Part shown: one piece after another, positions 33,949 to 41,940 of the stretch | Position numbering within the stretch: the first letter of the stretch is position 1 | Layout: every line of letters starts with the position of its first letter | Assembly (NCBI GenBank): GCA_947497585.1 | Contig: CANMHG010000003.1 | Location: 310,001 to 374,000, forward strand | DNA: 64,000 nucleotides | Reading direction: 5' to 3' | Source of the DNA: an uncultured Bacillaceae bacterium | GTDB lineage: Bacteria > Bacillota > Bacilli > Bacillales > Bacillaceae_L | Program-made: the position numbers and the translations under genes | Notes under the pieces: model-generated | The model's input: the letters and a program-made list of their open reading frames with translations, nothing else | What the model was told of the DNA's origin: nothing | Database searches by the model: none

Positions 33949-34605
33949 TTACATCACTCTTTTTATCTTCTGACTAGACTGATGACTATGTTGTAAAAGT
34001 ATTTTTTCTAGTTCTAACTCAATTCCTGTCAGTTGTTCTCCTATTGGATCAGGTAGATTGCAGTGGTTCAAGTCTTTTTGTACTTTGATACCATTTTGTA
34101 TAACGACTCGTCCAGGTATGCCAACAACGGTGGAGTTAGAAGGTACTTCGTGAAGTACGACTGAGCCAGCTCCAATTTTTGAATTCTCACCTACTGTAAT
34201 TGAACCGAGAACTTTTGCACCAGAAGCAATTAGAACATTGTCCATAATTGTTGGATGTCGCTTTCCTTTTTCCTTCCCTGTGCCTCCAAGTGTAACACCT
34301 TGATATATGGTAACATCATTTCCTATTTCACAGGTTTCCCCAATAACAACACCCATTCCGTGATCGATAAAGAATCGCTTACCAATTTTAGCACCAGGAT
34401 GAATTTCAATACCTGTAAAGAAACGAGAAATTTGAGAAATCAATCGTGCTATAAAGTAAAACCTATTTTTATAAAATTTATGAGCAATACGGTGAGACCA
34501 GATTGCATGTATACCAGAGTAGGTCAATATAACTTCTAGAACACTTTTAGCAGAGGGGGCTTGCTCAAATACCATGTTTATATCCTCTTTCATGGTCTTT
34601 ATCAT
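33949..34605 (-). CDS. cysE: Serine O-acetyltransferase (CysE family)
   Basis: 218 aa. The N-terminal helical part is followed by a left-handed beta-helix of hexapeptide repeats (about 65-170) containing [16 protein letters not shown] and [17 protein letters not shown], the serine/acetyl-CoA site. Makes O-acetylserine for cysteine synthesis. The usual Bacillus cysE lies in gltX-cysE-cysS, so this is likely a paralogue; it interrupts the usual rnr-smpB neighbourhood. GGAGGAAGAGAT supports the ATG. Confidence 0.9.
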   Translation of the reverse strand: MIKTMKEDINMVFEQAPSAKSVLEVILTYSGIHAIWSHRIAHKFYKNRFYFIARLISQISRFFTGIEIHPGAKIGKRFFIDHGMGVVIGETCEIGNDVTIYQGVTLGGTGKEKGKRHPTIMDNVLIASGAKVLGSITVGENSKIGAGSVVLHEVPSNSTVVGIPGRVVIQNGIKVQKDLNHCNLPDPIGEQLTGIELELEKILLQHSHQSSQKIKRVM

Positions 34606-34795
34606 CTATCTCTTCCTCCTAAAATCCTTTTTGTGTAATTTGTTCTATTTGCATAGAACTTATTTATATTTTTTATTATATTCAAACTGGTAATAAAATC
34701 AATAATTTTGCTTACTTAAATTAAAAGTAGTTTATTGTTCATGTTAATCAGGATATACTCTACCTAACAACTACTAAAAGGGACGGGGGATTGTG

Positions 34796-35371
34796 ATGAA
34801 ACCCTTAAAGAAAATTTGTATATTCTGTGGATCGAGTTTTGGAAATTCCTCTATCTATCGAGAAAAAGTAAGTGAATTAGGAACAATTTTAGCCAAAAAA
34901 AACATAGAGTTAGTCTATGGTGGTGGGAATGTCGGTTTAATGGGGGAGATTTCCAGGTCAGTTCTTGCTCACGGAGGACGTGTAACAGGAGTTATCCCAG
35001 AAATTATTTATCAAAATGTTGAACATATTGAGCTTACAGAACTATTCGTTGTTAAGGATATGCATGAGAGGAAAGCGAAGATGTATGAGCTGTCTGATGG
35101 GTTTATCGCATTACCAGGCGGCATTGGAACACTAGAGGAATTGGCTGAAGTGATGACTTGGTATCAAATTGGATACCATCAAAAACCAATTGGGATTTAT
35201 AATGTAAATGGTTTTTATGATGGGCTTGTAGATACATTTAATCATATGATTAGGGAAGGATTCCTAAAGAAAGAATACGTTGATTCGCTTGTAATCTCGG
35301 ATGATTCAGAATCAATTCTTGAGAAAATGTCGAATCAAGAGATGAACTCCATTAATAAGTGGGCAAAGTAG
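34796..35371 (+). CDS. LOG-family protein (cytokinin riboside 5'-monophosphate phosphoribohydrolase-like)
   Basis: 191 aa with N-terminal FCGSSFGNSSIY, VYGGGNVGLMG and the LOG signature PGGIGTLEELAEVMTW. The family hydrolyses nucleoside 5'-monophosphates to free base and ribose 5-phosphate; the bacterial role is usually unknown (B. subtilis YvdD type). ATG 34796 is 7 nt after GGGGGA; a GTG just before is possible. Confidence 0.9.
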   Translation: MKPLKKICIFCGSSFGNSSIYREKVSELGTILAKKNIELVYGGGNVGLMGEISRSVLAHGGRVTGVIPEIIYQNVEHIELTELFVVKDMHERKAKMYELSDGFIALPGGIGTLEELAEVMTWYQIGYHQKPIGIYNVNGFYDGLVDTFNHMIREGFLKKEYVDSLVISDDSESILEKMSNQEMNSINKWAK

Positions 35372-35416
35372 GGGGTTAAGTAAAATTGCCTGTCATAAGT
35401 TATCTAGACAGGTATT

Positions 35417-35914
35417 TTACTCCCTTATATATTCATAAAAATAGACCAAAACCGTTTGAACTACTAGATAAATTGGTATGGAATAAATAAGTTTATACCC
35501 TGCTTTATATGTAAACACATCAAATTTAACATTAATCCACTCAAACAATATACCAGCTAACGTCCAAAGTGCGATATAGAAGATTGTCTTTATCCCAGTA
35601 ATATCCCATTTGACATAATAGTAGATAAATAAGTATCCAAATGGGCCATATACTAAATAAGCAAATAAATCCATCACCGTATACTTAGGTCCATCCATAA
35701 TATCATAAAAGTCAAAAGGTGCTGCCCCAATTGTGCTATCAAATAGACTTGCAAATAAAATTCCGATAAAGATTAATAAGAAGCTCACAAAACGATTTGA
35801 AAACAATTTAGGCAAAATTAGAATAACACCATAAAATACAACTACTGCAGCAATAATAAAGAAATCGTTTCTCCCAAAACTATTTTCTACAAAAGGTATT
35901 GCATTCGCTATCAT
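35417..35914 (-). CDS. Integral membrane protein, unknown function (pair member 2)
   Basis: 165 aa with about five hydrophobic helices and conserved-looking interhelical motifs (FDFYDIMDGPKY, YGPFGYLFIYYY, LFEWINVKFDVF). It resembles Bacillaceae membrane proteins annotated as the CBO0543 family, from memory and with moderate certainty. ATG 35914 is chosen: GGGTGG lies upstream and the A is shared with the preceding gene's TGA stop, so the two genes are translationally coupled. Confidence 0.75.
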   Translation of the reverse strand: MIANAIPFVENSFGRNDFFIIAAVVVFYGVILILPKLFSNRFVSFLLIFIGILFASLFDSTIGAAPFDFYDIMDGPKYTVMDLFAYLVYGPFGYLFIYYYVKWDITGIKTIFYIALWTLAGILFEWINVKFDVFTYKAGYKLIYSIPIYLVVQTVLVYFYEYIRE

Positions 35915-36372
35915 CACGTCCACCCTATCTTTTTAAACAATCTCAGACAACCATAAGATACTATTAAAAGACCAAACAGATAGCATATTGTAAAGAAAAA
36001 ATTCCAAGTCTTATAGCTAATAATCTCAAGTTTTAAGTTTAGAGCTTCAAGAGCCATTAATATACCTAGTGATAGTAATAAAGCGATTATCTGCCCTTTT
36101 CCTGCATCCCTTTTAAAAATCTTATTTAAACAGTAGGAAACAAGTAGTGGATTTAGAAAACTTCTATGTAGTATATAACTACTGTATCTGGATAGTTCGT
36201 GAGAGATACTGACAAGATTAAATGTCTCTGAAACAAGTAAATAACTATGTGTGTTCACCGTAGACACCAGCATAAAGACAAAAATGATTTCTCTATTTCC
36301 AATTACCTTTTTATCAACTATTACTAACCCTAGTACAAACCACATTATCACTATATAGATCACTAAAGACAT
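35914..36372 (-). CDS. Integral membrane protein, unknown function (pair member 1)
   Basis: 152 aa with four or more hydrophobic segments (SLVIYIVIMWFVLGLVIV at the N-terminus; GQIIALLLSLGILMALEAL; FFFTICYLFGLLIVSYG). The motif ALNLKLEIISYKTWNFFF parallels the EWINVKFDVFTYKAG part of its partner, suggesting the two are related or form a pair. ATG 36372 follows TAGGTGG. Opposite strand to the smpB genes, consistent with insertion of this block. Confidence 0.72.
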   Translation of the reverse strand: MSLVIYIVIMWFVLGLVIVDKKVIGNREIIFVFMLVSTVNTHSYLLVSETFNLVSISHELSRYSSYILHRSFLNPLLVSYCLNKIFKRDAGKGQIIALLLSLGILMALEALNLKLEIISYKTWNFFFTICYLFGLLIVSYGCLRLFKKIGWT

Positions 36373-36457
36373 AATAACCACCTAGTTTGGTTTTTTATAA
36401 TATGTATCTATTCATTCCTATTTATTCCTTAAAATTAAAGGGTTTTGAACACGTCGT

Positions 36458-36486
36458 TTGAAATAAGAGGTTATTTTTGTTAAAAT
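36458..36486 (+). promoter_or_regulatory. smpB promoter
   Basis: TTGAAA, 17-bp spacer, TAAAAT (5 of 6). Gives smpB its own start of transcription, which the inserted genes upstream would require. Confidence 0.7.
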
Positions 36487-36515
36487 GATAGGTACCGTTT
36501 GAAGGGGGAAGTGCG

Positions 36516-36983
36516 ATGCCAAAAGGGACAGGTAAGGTCATTGCTCAAAACAAAAAAGCGAATCACGACTTTTTTATTGAAGAAACGTATGAAACAGGGA
36601 TTGTTCTACAGGGGACTGAAATTAAGTCGCTAAGAGCAGGTCGTGCGAACATGAAGGATTCCTATGCAAAGGTGCAAAATGGTGAAGTGTTCCTACACAA
36701 CATGCACATTAGTCCATATGAGCAAGGAAATCGCTACAATCACGATCCACTTCGTACACGTAAATTGTTGCTTCATAAACGTGAAATCAGTAAACTAATT
36801 GGATACACAAAAGAAACTGGTTATACATTAGTTCCTTTAAAAATCTACCTGAAAAATGGGTATGCAAAGCTTTTGCTTGGCCTTGGTAAAGGTAAAAAGC
36901 AATACGATAAACGTGAGGATCTTAAGCAAAAAGAAGCTAAACGTGATATCGAGAGAGCATTTAGAGATCGTATGAAGGAATAG
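36516..36983 (+). CDS. smpB: SsrA-binding protein SmpB
   Basis: 155 aa. OB-fold core ([35 protein letters not shown]) and a basic C-terminal tail ([20 protein letters not shown]) that mimics a codon-anticodon helix in the decoding site. Partner of tmRNA in rescue of stalled ribosomes; the tmRNA gene follows 131 bp downstream. GAAGGGGGAAG precedes the ATG. Confidence 0.97.
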   Translation: MPKGTGKVIAQNKKANHDFFIEETYETGIVLQGTEIKSLRAGRANMKDSYAKVQNGEVFLHNMHISPYEQGNRYNHDPLRTRKLLLHKREISKLIGYTKETGYTLVPLKIYLKNGYAKLLLGLGKGKKQYDKREDLKQKEAKRDIERAFRDRMKE

Positions 36984-37001
36984 CTTACAGTTATTTACAA
37001 T

Positions 37002-37029
37002 TGAAATTGTACATGAGTATGTTATAATA
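37002..37029 (+). promoter_or_regulatory. ssrA promoter
   Basis: TTGAAA, 16-bp spacer, TATAAT with an extended TG (TGTTATAAT). The precursor would carry about 80 nt of 5' leader before the mature tmRNA end. Confidence 0.75.
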
Positions 37030-37114
37030 ACGTTGTAAGGTAATTGAATAGCGACGAGTAAGAGTTATTCACTGAGGACATGTTCCTCTTATCCGATACA
37101 CCCTTTTATTATAT

Positions 37115-37757
37115 GGGGACGCTACGGATTCGACAGGGGTAGTTCGAGCTTGGGTTGCGAGTCGAGGGGATCGGCCTCGTTAAAACGTCAACGCCTATAA
37201 CTGGCAAAGAAAACAACAACTTCGCTTTAGCTGCTTAATAACAGTCTATAGCGGTTCCTCCCTCCATCGCCCATGTGGTAGGATCAGGGACTCACTCTAA
37301 GTGGGCTACGCCGGAGTTCGCCGTCTGAGGACAAAGGAAGAGAACAACCAGACTAGCTGCTTGGAAGCCTGTCGATAGGCTGAAGGGTTAGCGAAATGCT
37401 AATATATCGACTACACTCGTAGATGCTTAAGTGCCGATGCTTTTGGACGTGGGTTCGATTAGTTATTAGTCGCCTTATGTGGTAACACATAAGTGAAAAT
37501 TCGGCTTTATCGGTGAAACCTAAGTCGCATCATATTGCGATATGGCAATGCCGAGCGGTATGTGGAGCAATTCAACAGCCGTGTATCGACTTATAGGCTA
37601 CCACTTACCTGGTAGTACTAGGATGCAAAATCCTACCTTAAAAGGTAAATATATATTTTGCATAACACGCCGAAGGACCTAACAAACTACAATAGGTTCA
37701 AGATATAGTCAGTGCCATGATGAAAATCTGGAATAGCACGTCCCACCGTCTCCACCA
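37115..37757 (+). ncRNA. ssrA: tmRNA (SsrA), interrupted by an intron in the T loop
   Basis: The acceptor stem GGGGACG (37115-37121) pairs with CGTCTCC (37747-37753), keeping the G-U third pair of alanine tRNAs, and ends ACCA (encoded). The resume frame at 37203 encodes GKENNNFALAA and stop, so the tag is (A)GKENNNFALAA, ending in the LAA degron recognised by ClpXP. Pseudoknot regions resemble B. subtilis tmRNA. The T stem GTGGG (37449-37453) and CCCAC (37742-37746) are 288 nt apart because 281 nt lie inside the T loop. Without them the RNA is 362 nt, the normal Bacillus length. The gene must splice to work. Confidence 0.95.
37460..37740 (+). other. Group I self-splicing intron in ssrA
   Basis: 281 nt with no ORF. 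The 5' exon ends in U (TTCGAT), and the last three exon bases plus C pair with GTCG at 37469-37472, leaving the U-G pair at the splice site (P1). The intron ends in G and the 3' exon TCCCAC follows. P2 is an 8-bp stem CTTATGTG / CACATAAG capped by GUAA. A Q-like GGCAATGCCGAGC, an R-like TCGACTTATAGG and an S motif AAGATATAGTC are present; GACT-U-ATA of R pairs with TATAGTC of S as P7 with the usual bulge. A terminal GTGC / GCAC stem precedes the final G. Group I introns in this T-loop position of tmRNA genes have, to my memory, been reported in some Firmicutes. Confidence 0.9.
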
Positions 37758-37792
37758 AATACATATTTGGTGGTTTTTATTTTGTCTTTTTT
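37752..37792 (+). terminator. ssrA terminator
   Basis: CCACCAAAT / ATTTGGTGG stem (9 bp) with a 4-nt loop, then TTTTTATTTTG. The stem includes the mature 3' CCACCA, a common arrangement. Confidence 0.9.
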
Positions 37793-38181
37793 AGATTTGG
37801 AAAAATTTATCTTCAAATATTAGTTTATTCTTTAATTGCTCAGAATTATAATTTCCGTTCCGAGGAGTAACCTGCTCATAATTCCCCAATATCCACAATG
37901 CTCTATTCCTCTTTTTATCAACTCTAAGATAGGTGGATGTATCTTTAAGAATATATAACACCATTTCTTTATTCTTAATAGTCAAAGTGAAGGAATCCTT
38001 ATGGCGCTCAGTACTTCTACTACATAGAAAGTTCTATTTCTTTTTAAAAAAATATAAAAAACTAAACCCTAAATCAAGAGTCTTTTGTTTAGTAGAATTT
38101 ATCCTAGTAATGTAATTACTTTTATAAGGAATAGTAAATAATACCGGTATATTGGTGAAGTTATGAAAGGAGACTTTTATT
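37793..38181. other. Interval without a supported gene
   Basis: About 390 bp, AT-rich. A 64-codon minus-strand frame (to 37985) and a 60-codon plus-strand frame (37933-38115) are open, but neither has a ribosome site. I see no terminator, repeat or RNA signature here. The last 20 bp hold the ribosome site of the next gene. Confidence 0.5.
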
Positions 38182-38721
38182 TTGTACGATATCATCCTCA
38201 TTTTTTTACTTCAACTTGTACTAGTTCCGATTTTATCTCTTCGGATTATTTTTGTAGTTAAAAATCTTAGTGTTCTTGCGTCTATTTTTGGATTCCTAGA
38301 GGCTTTAATTTATGTTTTCGGTTTATCCATCGTTTTCAGTGGAGAGCAAAGTATAGCTGAAATGCTAGTTTACGCTTTAGGATTTGGACTTGGCATATAT
38401 CTAGGAGGTTATGTTGAACAAAAACTAGCAATAGGGTACACCACACTTACAGTTAATCTGCTCGAAAAGAATACTGATCTTGTTACTAACCTTAGAAACG
38501 AAGGATTTGGTGTAACTGTATTTGAAGGGATGGGTAGGGATAGTATTCGCTATCAGCTTCAGATTCTGACGAGGAGAAGCTTAGAAGAAAAAGTTATAGA
38601 CATGATTAACCAAGCAGATCCCCATGCTTTTATCATTTCTTATGAACCTCGGAAGTTTATGGGTGGCTATTTACTAAAATCTATGAAGAAAAAACAGAAG
38701 AATACGGCGAAAGCAAATTGA
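38182..38721 (+). CDS. UPF0316 membrane protein (DUF5698 + DUF2179, YebE-like)
   Basis: 179 aa: three transmembrane helices in the first ~85 residues (IILIFLLQLVLVPILSL; ASIFGFLEALIYVFGLSIVF; GFGLGIYLGGYVEQKL), then a cytoplasmic alpha/beta domain (VTNLRNEGFGVTVFEGMGRDS ... DPHAFIISYEPR) of the DUF2179 type. Function unknown. The start is TTG with AAAGGAGA 8 nt upstream. Confidence 0.88.
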   Translation: MYDIILIFLLQLVLVPILSLRIIFVVKNLSVLASIFGFLEALIYVFGLSIVFSGEQSIAEMLVYALGFGLGIYLGGYVEQKLAIGYTTLTVNLLEKNTDLVTNLRNEGFGVTVFEGMGRDSIRYQLQILTRRSLEEKVIDMINQADPHAFIISYEPRKFMGGYLLKSMKKKQKNTAKAN

Positions 38722-38882
38722 AAAATTTATTTAGTTTAGTCAAATATTGTGCAGTTTTTATGGATTTTCACAAAATGTTGCTATTTTAAAGTGTTTATTT
38801 TTGATAGTGAAGCTCATCACACCCAACAGGGGAGAACTCCTTTTATGCTATGAATAAAAGTATAAAGGGAGGAAACGGGAAT

Positions 38883-39992
38883 ATGAAAATAAGAATCATC
38901 ACTTTATTTATTCTTTTAGGATTAATTTTAGTAGGATGTAATTCTGAATCAGAATCAACTACAGAAAGTATTGAACACTCAACGGAGAGTACTTCTACTG
39001 AATCAAATGCTATAGAAGACTCTGCAGAAAGAGTAGTGTTCTACTATACAGCCAATGAAGGTGGTAGCATCACAAAAGTGGATGCATCTACTGATGAAGT
39101 AGTAAAAACAATTCAAGTTGATGGAATGGTACATAACGTACAAGTATCACCTGATAATAAGATGCTTGGAGCAACAGTCGTTCCAATGAGTGACCATCAT
39201 AAAGAAGATGGAGAAGATAAACATAGCCACGTTCATGGAGATGAAGATGCAGAAGCGGGAAAAGTCATATTTTACGATTTGGAAACCGATGAAGTAGTAA
39301 AATCACTTGATGTTGGAAGCCACCCTGCCCATATTGATTTTACTCATGACGGAAGATACGTATTAGTGACAAATACTGAGGAAAACAACGTGAAGGTTAT
39401 TGAAGCTGATAGTTTCTCTATTATAAAATCAATTGAAACAGGAAAAGGACCACATGGTTTTAGAATTTCAGCAGATAGCCAGTATGCATACATTGCAAAT
39501 ATGAACGAGGATACGGTCAGTATAATAAATTTACAAACAATGACTGAGGAAAGTAGGGTAGAAGTTGGTCATACTCCAGTTACCACAGGTGTTACTTCAG
39601 ATGGGAAACTACTAGTAGCAACCTTACATGTAGAAAATATGTTAGCCATTGTTGACTTAGCTAATGAGCAAGTTGAAAAGGTGGAGGTTGGAATTGGGCC
39701 AGCACAGGTATATGTTGATAGTAAAAGTAATATAGCCTATGTTGCAAACCAAGGATCGAAAGACAACCCATCCAGTTCTGTTTCTGTTGTTGATTTAACA
39801 TCAAGAATGGTAACAGCAACCATTCAAACCGGTAAAGGAGCACACGGGCTAGTCACTAGTGGGGATAGTAAGCGTTTGTATGTAACGAACATGTTCGAAA
39901 ACACTGTTACTGTCATAGATGTAGCAGAAAATAAAGTGATTGCAACCATTGATGTTGGTGAAATTCCTAATGGGATAAGTATCATGAATTAA
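38883..39992 (+). CDS. YVTN beta-propeller lipoprotein with His-rich insertion
   Basis: 369 aa. Lipoprotein signal with lipobox LVGC (Cys near 19), a Ser/Thr/Glu-rich linker, then about seven repeats of the 40-residue YVTN propeller type (VLVTNTEENNVKVIE, AYIANMNEDTVSIIN, LYVTNMFENTVTVID). Between blades is a metal-binding-like stretch SDHHKEDGEDKHSHVHGDED. Anchored outside the membrane. A metal-related surface role is inferred from the His cluster and neighbours. ATG 38883 follows GGGAGG; an upstream ATG adds 11 poor residues. Confidence 0.85.
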   Translation: MKIRIITLFILLGLILVGCNSESESTTESIEHSTESTSTESNAIEDSAERVVFYYTANEGGSITKVDASTDEVVKTIQVDGMVHNVQVSPDNKMLGATVVPMSDHHKEDGEDKHSHVHGDEDAEAGKVIFYDLETDEVVKSLDVGSHPAHIDFTHDGRYVLVTNTEENNVKVIEADSFSIIKSIETGKGPHGFRISADSQYAYIANMNEDTVSIINLQTMTEESRVEVGHTPVTTGVTSDGKLLVATLHVENMLAIVDLANEQVEKVEVGIGPAQVYVDSKSNIAYVANQGSKDNPSSSVSVVDLTSRMVTATIQTGKGAHGLVTSGDSKRLYVTNMFENTVTVIDVAENKVIATIDVGEIPNGISIMN

Positions 39993-40053
39993 TATTGTTA
40001 AATGTGGTCTGGGTAAAACCGCCACATTTTTTTCTTAGTAAGGAATTTCTCAA

Positions 40054-40071
40054 ATTTCATAATTTCTGCAT
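40054..40071 (+). promoter_or_regulatory. Putative response-regulator site A
   Basis: ATTTCATAATTTCTGCAT. It shares the 13-bp core CATAATTTCTGCA with sites B and C. Read on the other strand it is two heptamers, ATGCAGA and ATGAAAT, 11 bp apart. An extended -10 (TGGTATAAA, 40101-40109) lies 32 bp downstream. Confidence 0.65.
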
Positions 40072-40141
40072 ACTTTTTACGTAAAATAAACAGGTAGTGA
40101 TGGTATAAATGATGTATAGCTTTGATAAGGAGTGGGAATTA

Positions 40142-41170
40142 GTGAAAAGTGTCTTAGTGTTAATTAGTTTAATAGTTATAGCAGGATTTCTAACTGCTTG
40201 TGGAGATAGTGAACAGAAAGATAATCTTGCAAAAGAGCCTTTAAATAATCAAGAAGAGAAGCCGCAGGAAGAGACTAATCAGCTAGATGATGAATCAGAG
40301 TCTAGTGAACCATCTAAGATTAATCCATTTGAACAGCATCCAAACTTTGAACCATTTGATGGGAAATTAGATCATATTCATGGCTTAGGCTATGCTGGAA
40401 ATCAAAATGCCATCTTCTTTGCTACTCATGAAGGTATAAAGGTGTATACAAACGGTAGCTGGCTAAAAACAAAAACAGAGAATAATGACTATATGGGATT
40501 TAATGCCGTAGAACAAGGATTCTTCACAAGTGGTCACCCTGGAAAAGATTCTGATCTACCTAATCCATTTGGTGTATTGAAGAGCTTTGATAATGGTGAA
40601 ACATTAGAGAGTCTGGGCTTATTAGGGGAAACCGATTTCCACCTACTTGGAGTAGGTTATAAATCAAATGTAATTTATGCTTTACCTCCAAACAATAACT
40701 CGAAAATGAAAGCGGGAGAACTATATGTAAGTGAAAATCTTACTGAGACATGGGAGAGGGTAGAAGCCAAGGATCTAGGTGAAAATCTATTCTTAATTGC
40801 AACTCACCCTACTAATTCAAGTCTTGTCGCAATAGCGGGAGAACAAGGTATTTATTTTTCAAAAAACAAAGGACAAAGCTTTGAACTAATAACTGAAGGA
40901 ATTCAAGGAACCTCTGTCTACTTTGATCCAGAGAACTTATGGTACGGAGGATTTGATGGGAATCCTAAATTAATAAAGAAATCACTCAAAGATGGAAGTG
41001 AGCTAGAGATGCAACTTCCTGAATTAAAGAATGATGCAGTTATGTACTTGGCTCAAAATCCCCAAAATCCACTAGAGGTAGTTTTCTCAAGCTTTAATGG
41101 TGATATCTTTATTTCAACAGATGGAGCTAGTTCATGGAAACAATTGGTCAAAAGCGGGGCACTTCAATAA
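40142..41170 (+). CDS. F510_1955-type glycosylhydrolase-like lipoprotein
   Basis: 342 aa. Signal peptide with lipobox LTAC (Cys near 20), an acidic Glu/Gln-rich linker to about 70, then a beta-propeller of Asp-box type repeats (VLKSFDNGETLESLG, LYVSENLTETWERV, IYFSKNKGQSFELI, IFISTDGASSWKQL). DHIHGLGYAG near 85 is a family hallmark in my memory. The true activity is unknown despite the glycosylhydrolase label. The start is GTG after AAGGAGTGGG. It precedes the response regulator by 20 nt and is probably co-transcribed. Confidence 0.82.
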   Translation: MKSVLVLISLIVIAGFLTACGDSEQKDNLAKEPLNNQEEKPQEETNQLDDESESSEPSKINPFEQHPNFEPFDGKLDHIHGLGYAGNQNAIFFATHEGIKVYTNGSWLKTKTENNDYMGFNAVEQGFFTSGHPGKDSDLPNPFGVLKSFDNGETLESLGLLGETDFHLLGVGYKSNVIYALPPNNNSKMKAGELYVSENLTETWERVEAKDLGENLFLIATHPTNSSLVAIAGEQGIYFSKNKGQSFELITEGIQGTSVYFDPENLWYGGFDGNPKLIKKSLKDGSELEMQLPELKNDAVMYLAQNPQNPLEVVFSSFNGDIFISTDGASSWKQLVKSGALQ

Positions 41171-41190
41171 TAACTAAAAGGAAGAGAAAA

Positions 41191-41856
41191 ATGAGTCGAT
41201 TATTATTGATTGATGATGAGATAAGGATGCTTCAGTTAGTAACCTTATATTTAGAACACCATGGTTTTAAATGCACTGCAGTTAATTCTGGTGAAAAAGG
41301 GATCAGTTTTCTAGAGGATCATAAAGTTGATTTAGTTTTATTAGATGTTATGATGCCGTCAATAGATGGGTGGGAAACTGCTTCAGAGATTCGAAAGTTT
41401 TCTGATGTTCCTATCATTATGCTTACAGCTAGGGATACCAATACAGATATGGTAAGAGGCTTACAAATCGGAGCAGATGACTATATTACCAAGCCGTTTG
41501 ATGAGGATGTGCTGGTTGCGCGAATTCAAGCAGTCTTAAGAAGGACCAAACAGCCAACTGCAATTGAAATGAATGGTTTGCTCTGGGATAAGGACAATCA
41601 CACAATTTCCTTTAATAATCATTCGATTTTACTGACTCCTAAGGAATTTGAAATGCTTGGTCTTCTTTTAAAAAATAAGTACATGGTCTTTAGTCGTGAA
41701 AAGTTGCTAGAGACTGTTTGGGGCATAGCTGCGGACATTGAGGATCGAACTGTCGATTCCCACATTCGAAATATACGAGATAAGCTGCGCAAGGTAGGAT
41801 TCCCCATTGAAAACCATTTAAAAACTGTTTGGGGACTTGGCTATAAGTGGGAATGA
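41191..41856 (+). CDS. OmpR-family response regulator
   Basis: 221 aa: receiver domain with acidic pocket IDDE, phosphoacceptor Asp52 (LVLLDVMMP), conserved Thr79 and Lys101 (ITKPFDED), then a winged-helix DNA-binding domain (about 125-221; SREKLLETVWG, TVDSHIRNIRDKLRK, VWGLGYKWE). Partner kinase is most likely the one at 43622. ATG follows AAAAGGAAGAG; an in-frame upstream extension overlaps the lipoprotein gene and is not family sequence. Likely autoregulated through site A. Confidence 0.93.
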   Translation: MSRLLLIDDEIRMLQLVTLYLEHHGFKCTAVNSGEKGISFLEDHKVDLVLLDVMMPSIDGWETASEIRKFSDVPIIMLTARDTNTDMVRGLQIGADDYITKPFDEDVLVARIQAVLRRTKQPTAIEMNGLLWDKDNHTISFNNHSILLTPKEFEMLGLLLKNKYMVFSREKLLETVWGIAADIEDRTVDSHIRNIRDKLRKVGFPIENHLKTVWGLGYKWE

Positions 41857-41876
41857 TGATAATGGAGTAAACAATC

Positions 41877-41894
41877 TCTTCATAATTTCTGCAA
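41877..41894 (+). promoter_or_regulatory. Putative response-regulator site B
   Basis: TCTTCATAATTTCTGCAA, followed by ACTTTTTA as at site A. It lies 47 bp before the CWB2 lipoprotein start, in the same orientation to the gene as at site A. Confidence 0.65.
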
Positions 41895-41940
41895 ACTTTT
41901 TAGATAGACTATCCTTATATTGAGGAGAGGGGAAACATCT

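Noticed and set aside
33735..33977. ORFs on both strands between rnr and cysE
   Set aside because: They fall in the inverted-repeat element and lack ribosome sites.
37791..37985. 64-codon minus-strand ORF after ssrA
   Set aside because: No convincing ribosome site or promoter; I could not support it as a gene.
38749..38766. Fourth response-regulator site before the YVTN lipoprotein
   Set aside because: Only about 11 of 18 positions match and the orientation is reversed, so it is mentioned but not called as a site.
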